Assembly (NCBI GenBank): GCA_017545185.1
Contig: JAFWQJ010000033.1
Coordinates: 105,643-169,642 of the forward strand
Reading direction: 5' to 3'
DNA: 64,000 nucleotides
Origin: Oscillospiraceae bacterium
GTDB taxonomy: Bacteria; Bacillota; Clostridia; Oscillospirales; Ruminococcaceae
Position 1 is the first letter of the stretch, and every line of letters starts with the position of its first letter. This document shows, one piece after another, positions 35,944-43,249 of the stretch. The notes below the pieces were generated by a model. That model was given only the letters and a program-made list of their open reading frames with translations, searched no databases and was not told the origin of the DNA. The position numbers were made by a program, and so were the translations under genes.

Positions 35944-37290
35944 ATGAAAAAGCAAATGATCGCAATCGCAATTCTGGGCGCAGCAGTCTGCCTGACCGGA
36001 TGCAGCATCAACATCAATGACGATACCGTGAACGCAGCAAAGGATCTTGCAGCCTCCGTGCTGGATGAGACAGACATCACAGTCAACGGTCAGCCTGTTG
36101 ACGTCTCGGTCGATTCCGAGGGCAATGTCAGCGTGAACGTCGGGCAGGCGGCCGCTGCAAAGCCGGGCGATAACCTGTTCGGCGGCTATGTGCTCGGAGA
36201 TACCGCAGTGAAGGCCAAGCCGGATGCAAATTCCGAAACGCTGATCACGATCCCGGATGCGACCCAGATCGGTGTACAGGAAAGCGGCACGGCCGGCTGG
36301 TTCATGACCGAGTTTCAGAATCAGACCGGATATATTGCGGCAGACTCCGTGAAGGATATCCCGCCCTATGATCCGGCACTCGGCGGCGACAATGTCCGCG
36401 GCGGCTATATCGCAGCAGATTCTGCATCCGTGAAGCTGATGAGCGGCACGCATCCTTACGCCGAGGTTCTGGCCGAGATCCCGAACAGCACGCAGATCAA
36501 TTATTACGCCGTTCCGAACGATGCAGAATGGTGTGTCGTGAATTTTCAGGAGCATGTCGGCTATGTCAAGGCCGGATACATCAAGGATATCGAGTCTTAC
36601 GATGCAGGCATCGGCATCGGCAGCGTCCCCGCGATCGTCGGTGAATGGCGCTATCAGGAGCAGGACATGCAGACGGCCGGTGTTTACGAGGATGCGGGAT
36701 ATGTCACGGTCGATGCAGACGGCACCTACATCTATCAGCCGAAGGACGGTTCGCTCCGGAAAAGAGGCACCGTTGCGGTCGCCTACGATGAGCATCCGGA
36801 CGGCAGCAGCACGGCATACTATGCATTTACCGATGCCGAAAGCGGCGCGTTCTGGATCGGAACGGACAGCTGTGACCCGAACGGCAAGGGCGCGTTCTAT
36901 ATCGGCAACGGCGGTACCGCAAGACTGTTCCCCAGAGAGCCGCGTTACGATGACTTCGGCGATTATGTCGGGATCTGGCAGTGCGACAGATGCACGATCC
37001 AGATCGGCGAGCAGGGCACCGGCTATCTCGTGACGATCCATTGGGCAGACAGCGCATCCGAGGACAATGTGTGGAGCTATTCCTGCAGCGGAATGTCTGA
37101 CAACACCGGTCTGGAGTGCACGGAAGGCGGCACGCTGACGCATATCGTCACGGCTGCGGACGGCACCGAGAACCGCACCGTGGTTTACAGCGACGGCGAT
37201 GCATCGTTCCGGTGCAGAGGCGGCAGACTGTTCTGGTCTGACGGCAAAGAGAACAAGGGCATGGAAATGGGCTTTGAGAAAATCGGCTGA
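35944..37290 (+). CDS. Lipoprotein with two SH3b domains and the shared G-x-W domains
   Basis: 448 aa. Lipobox L-T-G-C (Cys 20). Two bacterial SH3-like repeats (about residues 75-140 and 150-220; each has a V-K-A/V-K-L strand, an I-P-x-x-T-Q-I core and a G-Y-I/V-x-A/K end) suggest binding to peptidoglycan or another wall ligand. Two modules follow, starting G-E-W-R-Y-Q and V-G-I-W-Q-C, homologous to those in the lipoprotein at 34348. It is monocistronic, with its own operator-promoter and terminator. Function unknown. Confidence 0.75.
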   Translation: MKKQMIAIAILGAAVCLTGCSININDDTVNAAKDLAASVLDETDITVNGQPVDVSVDSEGNVSVNVGQAAAAKPGDNLFGGYVLGDTAVKAKPDANSETLITIPDATQIGVQESGTAGWFMTEFQNQTGYIAADSVKDIPPYDPALGGDNVRGGYIAADSASVKLMSGTHPYAEVLAEIPNSTQINYYAVPNDAEWCVVNFQEHVGYVKAGYIKDIESYDAGIGIGSVPAIVGEWRYQEQDMQTAGVYEDAGYVTVDADGTYIYQPKDGSLRKRGTVAVAYDEHPDGSSTAYYAFTDAESGAFWIGTDSCDPNGKGAFYIGNGGTARLFPREPRYDDFGDYVGIWQCDRCTIQIGEQGTGYLVTIHWADSASEDNVWSYSCSGMSDNTGLECTEGGTLTHIVTAADGTENRTVVYSDGDASFRCRGGRLFWSDGKENKGMEMGFEKIG

Positions 37291-37300
37291 TATTAAAGGA

Positions 37301-37332
37301 AACAGGCAGTCTTTCAGGCTGCCTGTTTTTTT
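37301..37332 (+). terminator. Rho-independent terminator
   Basis: AACAGGCAG (37301-37309) pairs with CTGCCTGTT (37319-37327), then T's. It looks like a duplicate of the one at 35744. Confidence 0.88.
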
Positions 37333-37381
37333 CGCTGATACAAAGAAATCATGCATATCCAAAAATGATAGGCCGGTTCCG

Positions 37382-37430
37382 ATTACAAATCTGTAATTCT
37401 GCACCGATCTGCGGAAAAATATGCTATGAT
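37382..37430 (+). promoter_or_regulatory. Operator plus promoter for the dockerin repeat protein
   Basis: ATTACAAATCTGTAAT (37382-37397), 27 nt, TATGAT (37425-37430). Confidence 0.78.
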
Positions 37431-37492
37431 AATATCAGACGAAGGGAACTTCGCTGGATGAACGAATCAAAATGAATTTGGAGGTCATTCCC

Positions 37493-39106
37493 ATGAAAAA
37501 GATCATTACCTGTATCACAATGCTCAGTATGCTTCTCGCATCGGTTCCTGCTTCCGCACTGGAGGCGGCCGCAGCACCCGCAGTCATGACTGCCGCCGCA
37601 GAGCAGGAGAAAGCCCCCGCGGAACTGGTCGGCAGATGGTATCATCAGACCGGCGACAAAAAGAACGGCTACGTCATGGTGGAGACCGACGGCACCTATT
37701 CGTATTTTGACTATGCCAAAAACACCGCTTACGGCGGAACCGTCAAAACGGAATATGACACGCACCCGGACGGCTCCAGGACCGTGCTGTACAGCTTTTA
37801 TGACAACAGCGGCAAGTACCTGTTCGGCTGCGTCAAGCCCGCTGCAAAGACCGATACGGTCACGCTCGGGCAGGACGGCGCGGAAAAGCTTGTCAGAGAT
37901 ACCAAGAACTACGAGACCGCAAGCGTGAAGGATATCACCGGACGCTTTATCTATCAGACGCTGCAGAGCGGCGACACATATAAGCAGACCGGTTACGTCA
38001 TCGTCAGCGAGGACGGCACGTATTCCTATGACGACAATACCACGAATATGGTCACAAGCGGCACCGTCAAAATTGAATACGAGGTCTATCCGGACGGCAG
38101 CACGAATGCATGGTACTGCTTCCTTGACAATGACGGGAAAAACCGGTTCAGCTGCGCAGCATCGGAAAACGGCAATGAATTTTCGATCGGCAACGGCGGC
38201 ATGGCAAAGCTGGTCAAGGATACGAAGAACTACGAGACCGCAAGCATCAAGGATATCACCGGACGCTTCATCTATCAGACGCTGCAGAGCGGCGACACAT
38301 ATAAGCAGACCGGTTACGTCATCGTCAGCGAGGACGGCACGTTTTCGTATAACGATGACACAGCGAACAAAGTCACCGGCGGTACGGTCAAGATCGGTTA
38401 TGAGGTCTATCCGAACGGCAGCACGAATGCATGGTATGCCTTCATTGACGGCGACGGGAAGGATCTGTTCAGCTGCCTTGAAACGGATGACAGCAATGTA
38501 TTTATGATCGGAAACGGCGGCATGGCAAAGCTGGTCAGAGATACGAAGAACTACGAGACTGCAAGCATCCGGGATATCGCAGGCAGACTGGATTATCAGA
38601 AGCTCAGCGAAACGACCGGACAGTTTGAGACCGTCAGCACCGTGACCGTCTCCGAAAACGGAACCTATACCCTGAAGGATGCCGCAGGCAAGACCGAAGA
38701 AGGCACCGTCACGCTGAGCTACAACGTACAGCCGGACGGCAGCACCGAAGCATGGTTCAGCTTCGCTGACAAGAGCGGCAAGGCGTGGTTCGGCTGCTAC
38801 GATCCGAAGGACAGCGATGTGCTGACAAACGGCGGCTCGCAGGAGCGGATGATCCGTGCGGACATTTCCGGTGATCTCACCGGCGACGGTGCGGTCAGCA
38901 TTGACGATGCACAGCTTGCGCTGAAGGCTTATACCGAGAAGCTTTCCGGCAAGCCGCACGGTCTGACGGCTGCGCAGTACAAAGCCGCGGACGTCAATCA
39001 CGACGGTGCCCTGATGGTCGAGGACGTACAGTACATCCTGATCTACTACACCGAAAAGAGCGTTGCAGGCAAAAACATCACATGGGATGACCTGCTCAAA
39101 AAGTAA
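37493..39106 (+). CDS. Secreted dockerin protein with four tandem G-R-x-x-Y repeats
   Basis: 537 aa from ATG 37493 with GGAGG 8 nt upstream. Cleavable signal peptide (about residues 1-25, no lipobox). Four repeats of about 105 residues follow, each with G-R-F/W-x-Y-Q, D-G-T-Y-S-Y, G-T-V-K, P-D-G-S and a D-T-K-N-Y-E-T-A-S link. They belong to the same domain family as the neighbouring lipoproteins. A type I-like dockerin ends the protein, with D-L-T-G-D-G-A-V-S-I-D-D and D-V-N-H-D-G-A-L calcium loops. It is predicted to dock on a cohesin scaffold. No catalytic domain is visible. Confidence 0.82.
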   Translation: MKKIITCITMLSMLLASVPASALEAAAAPAVMTAAAEQEKAPAELVGRWYHQTGDKKNGYVMVETDGTYSYFDYAKNTAYGGTVKTEYDTHPDGSRTVLYSFYDNSGKYLFGCVKPAAKTDTVTLGQDGAEKLVRDTKNYETASVKDITGRFIYQTLQSGDTYKQTGYVIVSEDGTYSYDDNTTNMVTSGTVKIEYEVYPDGSTNAWYCFLDNDGKNRFSCAASENGNEFSIGNGGMAKLVKDTKNYETASIKDITGRFIYQTLQSGDTYKQTGYVIVSEDGTFSYNDDTANKVTGGTVKIGYEVYPNGSTNAWYAFIDGDGKDLFSCLETDDSNVFMIGNGGMAKLVRDTKNYETASIRDIAGRLDYQKLSETTGQFETVSTVTVSENGTYTLKDAAGKTEEGTVTLSYNVQPDGSTEAWFSFADKSGKAWFGCYDPKDSDVLTNGGSQERMIRADISGDLTGDGAVSIDDAQLALKAYTEKLSGKPHGLTAAQYKAADVNHDGALMVEDVQYILIYYTEKSVAGKNITWDDLLKK

Positions 39107-39183
39107 TCAGACTTCTGCGGCAATTTGCCGGTTACCCACAGATCGGCCGATCCGCCGCCGGAAGGAGGGATCTTCCGCATACG

Positions 39184-39227
39184 AAAAAAACAGCCGCCGG
39201 ACTTTTCCTGACGAAGTCCGGCGGCTG
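39184..39227 (-). terminator. Strong minus-strand terminator without an obvious gene
   Basis: CAGCCGCCGGACTT (39191-39204) pairs with AAGTCCGGCGGCTG (39214-39227). The T run (39190-39184) is on the minus-strand side. No convincing minus-strand gene ends here. Confidence 0.65.
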
Positions 39228-39301
39228 CAGCATATCCGATGCGTGCTGTCTTTCTTTTCATACCGGAAAATGCGTTTATTATTTGCAAATCATGAGTTGC
39301 C

Positions 39302-39345
39302 CGGAAACCGCCCTGCCGACGTATGAACTGCAGGGCGGTTTTCCG
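39302..39345 (+). terminator. Hairpin, probable rightward terminator
   Basis: AAACCGCCCTG (39305-39315) pairs with CAGGGCGGTTT (39331-39341), followed by TCCGTAATA. It could end the dockerin gene transcript about 200 nt past its stop. Apart from these hairpins and the ECF promoter, nothing was seen in 39107-39637. Confidence 0.5.
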
Positions 39346-39495
39346 TAATATGAGAATGTGATACCGGGGCTGTCTCACCTGCCCCTTCACCCTTTACGCC
39401 GGAAGTCAGCCGGGACCGGGCACAGATTTTTTTTGCGGGCATTGACCGAAAGCGCGCCGCAGGGATCCTGAAATGCGAAAAGTGCAGGCAAATGC

Positions 39496-39524
39496 TTGAT
39501 TTTTGTGCCGATCAATGCTATACT
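39496..39524 (+). promoter_or_regulatory. Promoter for the ECF-dockerin operon
   Basis: TTGATT (39496-39501), 17-nt spacer, TATACT (39519-39524), about 110 nt before the sigma gene. Confidence 0.7.
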
Positions 39525-39637
39525 GAAACGGAGCACTGTGTTAACACAGCGAATAAAAATTTTTATCCGGGGTGTAAGATTCGCTCCGGGATCCTGTACA
39601 TATAGATAAGAGGCAAACACGAAGGGCGGTGATTGCT

Positions 39638-40195
39638 GTGGATGACGAACGGATCATCTCACTGTTTCATAGCAGAGATGAGCAGGCGCTGAAGGAAACG
39701 GATTCCCGTTACGGAGCGCTCTGCCGGTCTGTTGCACGCAATATTCTCGGGAACAGTGAGGATGCGGAGGAATGCGTCAGCGACGCCCTGCTGGCCGCAT
39801 GGAACGCGATCCCGCCGGCAAAGCCGCGCAATTACTGCGCTTTTCTGCTGAAGCTGGTGCGTGCCCGCGCAGTCAACCGCTATCACGCCGCCCGTGCCGA
39901 AAAGCGCGGCGGCGGCCAGACCCCCGCGGCACTGGATGAACTGGCCGAATGCGTCGCGGCAAGGGAGACCGTGGAATCCGAGAGCGACCGGCGCGCCCTG
40001 CTGGAAGCGATCACGCAGTTCCTCGGTACTTTGCCGGAGCAGCAGCGGCATCTGTTCGTCCGGCGTTACTGGTACACCGACCCGGTGAACGTGCTTGCCC
40101 GCGATTTCGGGATGAGCGGGAACCGCGTCTCCGTGACGCTCTCGCGCATCCGGGATCGTCTGCAAAAATATCTGCGGAAGGAGGGATTGCTGTGA
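39638..40195 (+). CDS. ECF RNA polymerase sigma factor
   Basis: 185 aa from GTG 39638, with AAGGGCGG upstream; GTG 39629 overlaps that site. Region 2 has E-E-C-V-S-D-A-L-L-A-A-W-N, and region 4 ends with M-S-G-N-R-V-S-V-T-L-S-R-I-R-D-R-L. It overlaps the next gene as GTGA. It heads an operon that continues into two dockerin proteins, so it probably controls part of a cellulosome-like secreted set. Confidence 0.88.
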   Translation: MDDERIISLFHSRDEQALKETDSRYGALCRSVARNILGNSEDAEECVSDALLAAWNAIPPAKPRNYCAFLLKLVRARAVNRYHAARAEKRGGGQTPAALDELAECVAARETVESESDRRALLEAITQFLGTLPEQQRHLFVRRYWYTDPVNVLARDFGMSGNRVSVTLSRIRDRLQKYLRKEGLL

Positions 40196-41283
40196 AAGCC
40201 GATGAGCTTTATACCCTGCTGACCGATCTGCCGGACGATTATGTCACGGCGGCGGCAGGAATGCATACGCAGTCCCGCAGGCCGCTTGCGATGATCGTTC
40301 CCGCGCTGGCCGCGTGCATCACGCTGCTGATCGCGGCGGCGGTCTACCCGAAGCTGCGAACGCAGCAGCCGGAGCGGCAGGAGCCTGTCATGACCGCGGA
40401 AACGACCGCTCCGCAGACGACCGTGACAGTCACGGCGGAAGCCCCCGCAGAAGAACCGCCCGCCGGTACAACAATCCGGACAACGGCACAGACCGCTCCG
40501 CATACAACAAAAAAACAAACTGCGATCACGACCGCCGTCACCCCCAAGACAGAGACCGCGGCAGTCACGCATGCACAGCCGGAAACAACCGCCGCACAGC
40601 AGCAGGATGCTCCGGCACAGGAACAGACCGAAATGCCCGCGGCCACAACCGTCACGCGGCGCGAATCTCCTACGGAAGCACCGGAATTGACGCAGACCGT
40701 GACAACCGCGGAAAATGCACGCGGTGAGAATCCCAGCGGATGGCCGGAGCATACCGTGCCGACAATTCCCTACCGCGTCAAGCAGGAATATGCGGCGATC
40801 CCGCGGGGATCCGTTGATCTTCAGTCCGGCACTGTCTTCGAATCGGAGCTGCCGACCACGACCCTCGTGATGACCGTCCCGGTTACGCAGGCACCGACGA
40901 CACTTCCGGAGGAACCGTGCACGCAGACGACCGCTGACGTCACGATGCCGCCGCCGTCGGAGGAGGAACCCCGGCAGCCTTCCGCCCGGTTTGACGGCTC
41001 GTACTGGATCATCAACCCGATGAAGCCGTACAGCAATGTAACGCTGACCGGCGGCGCACTGAAAGAGGACGGCACGCTGTATCTGACGCTGCTCTGCCTG
41101 ACCGGTGACGGCCCGCCGGATCATACCGTGCAGCTTGACCTGACGCTGCCGCCGGAGATCAGCGAGGCCGTCACCGGCACGGACATACAGCTTTCGGAGA
41201 CTGACAGCGAAGCGTACTTTGCAGAGGTCAAAGCACGAACACCTGTTCTCTATAACCGCATGAAAAAGGAGGATGAACCATGA
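40192..41283 (+). CDS. Membrane anti-sigma-like protein with Thr-rich stalk
   Basis: 363 aa, GTG 40192 with AAGGAGG 7 nt upstream. A cytoplasmic start of about 30 residues (D-E-L-Y-T-L-L-T-D-L-P) precedes a membrane helix (about 33-54). A Thr/Ala/Gln-rich extracellular stalk of about 200 residues leads to a small C-terminal beta domain (about 265-363, F-D-G-S-Y-W-I-I-N-P). Translational coupling to the ECF gene marks it as the likely anti-sigma factor. The exposed C-terminal domain would be the sensor. This layout recalls RsgI-type cellulosome sensors, but no known carbohydrate-binding module is recognised. Confidence 0.65.
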   Translation: MKADELYTLLTDLPDDYVTAAAGMHTQSRRPLAMIVPALAACITLLIAAAVYPKLRTQQPERQEPVMTAETTAPQTTVTVTAEAPAEEPPAGTTIRTTAQTAPHTTKKQTAITTAVTPKTETAAVTHAQPETTAAQQQDAPAQEQTEMPAATTVTRRESPTEAPELTQTVTTAENARGENPSGWPEHTVPTIPYRVKQEYAAIPRGSVDLQSGTVFESELPTTTLVMTVPVTQAPTTLPEEPCTQTTADVTMPPPSEEEPRQPSARFDGSYWIINPMKPYSNVTLTGGALKEDGTLYLTLLCLTGDGPPDHTVQLDLTLPPEISEAVTGTDIQLSETDSEAYFAEVKARTPVLYNRMKKEDEP

Positions 41284-43235
41284 ACACGATCAGAAAAACC
41301 ATTGCAGCAGCACTCGGCGGCATCATCGCAGCGGGGATGCTCTCCGCCATGCCCGCGGAGGCTGTCCGGGAGCAGCTCGGCACCTACCGCCGCGTCGGGG
41401 ACCGCGGGCTCTATCTCAGCGATTCCGGCGCGATCCAGGTGGACAGCGAAAACAGCTCCGGCGTGCTGTTCAGGGTTCGGCTTTCCGAGGAGGAAGAACC
41501 GGATTTCCGGAATCACATCGCACAGAAGATCCGTATGTATGTGCAGAACGCGGAGGGTGATCCGGATACGCGGTTTGTGTTTCGTCCCGAGCCGCTGTTC
41601 ACTGATACCTTAAACAACGGCACGGCGGACGAACCGGTCTATACCTATTCCCTGACCGACAAGCAGCAGGGGCATGATTTCTATGCGTATGCCGCAAAGC
41701 TTTACTTCTATTTATCGCACAGTGAATATGCATCGAAGCTGGTGTCCTATAAATATTATCCGGATTTCGGCTGCACGAATGAGGCAGGCTTTTACGGCTA
41801 TAAGGTCAGCGAAAACCCGGAGATGCAGGAGAATATCAACGCATGGCTTGCCGAAAATTCGCCCGGTGTCATCGCGCGCATCTCGGACGACCCGTTTTAT
41901 CATGGATTCCTGACCCTCGGCTGGGCGGAAACGGACGACGGCCGGGAATACGAACCCTACCCGCCGTTTCATGATATGTACGGCATCTGGGAGGCGTTCG
42001 GCTATGTGCCGGAGTATTTCAACACCGTTTTATACCGGCACGGCGACGAATTTGCGTTCGATTTCATGCAGTGGCAGGGATTTTATGACAATATCTCCGA
42101 TGCGGAGATTCAGGCGGCCATGACGAAATACGGTCTGGACAAACTGGACAATGAACCGCGCAGGCTGTTCCTGATCTTCCCGTTTGAGACGGTCGATGCG
42201 CTCGCCGAACGGGCAGGCAGCACCTACCGCACGGCAGACGCCGGCAGCGAAGAAGCGGTGCTCCGCGACCGGAAGCTTGCGGAAATGCTGAACGAGGCCG
42301 TGAATATCGGGTTTGCGGGCGGCATCAGCCGGGCGGATGCGCCGGAGAAAAGCGGCTATGAGCTGGCTGCATCCGGTGCGCGGCAGGGCTATGCGGTGCG
42401 GCTGATGCAGCGCATGGGCGACGACCCCGCCGGCGAGCCGGATTATCTGCTGAAACCGCAGGAAGCCGCACATCTGCTTGCATATCTGGACAAATATCTC
42501 GGGCTGCCGTTCGGCGTCAGCCTGCGGATCCCGTCGGCTTCGGCGGCATTCACGGAAACTTCCTTTGACGATCTCATGAAGCTGCCGAATGACGAACTCA
42601 GCAAAATGAGCGGCACCGATTTCGACGCCCTGACCGATGAGATCAGGGGCGAGGCGAATCTGAATGCGCCGGACGGCATCGTCAAGGCGATGTTCACGCT
42701 CCCGCAGAGCGCGGCACAGAAGATGATCCTGAATGTCGTGCTTGAATCGGAGCTTCCGGACATGATCGACGTCATGCTGTATGCGGGACAGGATGTTGCG
42801 GAATATCTCGGTGTACCGGAGGACATGATCCGGACGATCTGCAGGCCGGGGGAATATGACGACCGGCTCGGCGATCCGAATTCTGATCTGACTTTGCTTT
42901 ATACGGAGCTTGACCTCAGCAGATACGGCGAAGAAAACCGGTATAAAGCCTATGCGCTGCTGATGCAAAGGCTGAAAGCGGCCGCGAAATTCTACGCAAT
43001 GTCTCTGGAACCGACAGTCCCGGAAGGCGTCACGCTCGGCGACGTCGATCTTGACGGCGCTGCGGATGTTGCGGATGCGGTGCTGCTTGCGCGGTACTGC
43101 GTCTCGGATGACGAGGCATACCTCACGGCAAAGGGACTGAAAAACGCGGACGTTGACTATAACGGAAAGGTCGCTGCTGAGGATGTCACCGAGCTCCTGC
43201 TGATCATTGCGAAAAAGAAGCAACCGCTTTTCTGA
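41280..43235 (+). CDS. Secreted dockerin protein of unknown function
   Basis: 651 aa; its ATG overlaps the anti-sigma stop (ATGA). Signal peptide (about residues 1-28) and roughly 550 residues that I do not recognise, without clear glycosidase motifs. The C-terminal dockerin has D-V-D-L-D-G-A-A-D-V-A-D-A-V-L-L-A-R-Y and D-V-D-Y-N-G-K-V calcium loops. It is expected to be exported and bound by a cohesin. Position in the ECF operon suggests regulated expression on a surface or substrate signal. Confidence 0.8.
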   Translation: MNTIRKTIAAALGGIIAAGMLSAMPAEAVREQLGTYRRVGDRGLYLSDSGAIQVDSENSSGVLFRVRLSEEEEPDFRNHIAQKIRMYVQNAEGDPDTRFVFRPEPLFTDTLNNGTADEPVYTYSLTDKQQGHDFYAYAAKLYFYLSHSEYASKLVSYKYYPDFGCTNEAGFYGYKVSENPEMQENINAWLAENSPGVIARISDDPFYHGFLTLGWAETDDGREYEPYPPFHDMYGIWEAFGYVPEYFNTVLYRHGDEFAFDFMQWQGFYDNISDAEIQAAMTKYGLDKLDNEPRRLFLIFPFETVDALAERAGSTYRTADAGSEEAVLRDRKLAEMLNEAVNIGFAGGISRADAPEKSGYELAASGARQGYAVRLMQRMGDDPAGEPDYLLKPQEAAHLLAYLDKYLGLPFGVSLRIPSASAAFTETSFDDLMKLPNDELSKMSGTDFDALTDEIRGEANLNAPDGIVKAMFTLPQSAAQKMILNVVLESELPDMIDVMLYAGQDVAEYLGVPEDMIRTICRPGEYDDRLGDPNSDLTLLYTELDLSRYGEENRYKAYALLMQRLKAAAKFYAMSLEPTVPEGVTLGDVDLDGAADVADAVLLARYCVSDDEAYLTAKGLKNADVDYNGKVAAEDVTELLLIIAKKKQPLF

Positions 43236-43249
43236 AAGGAGGAATCTAC

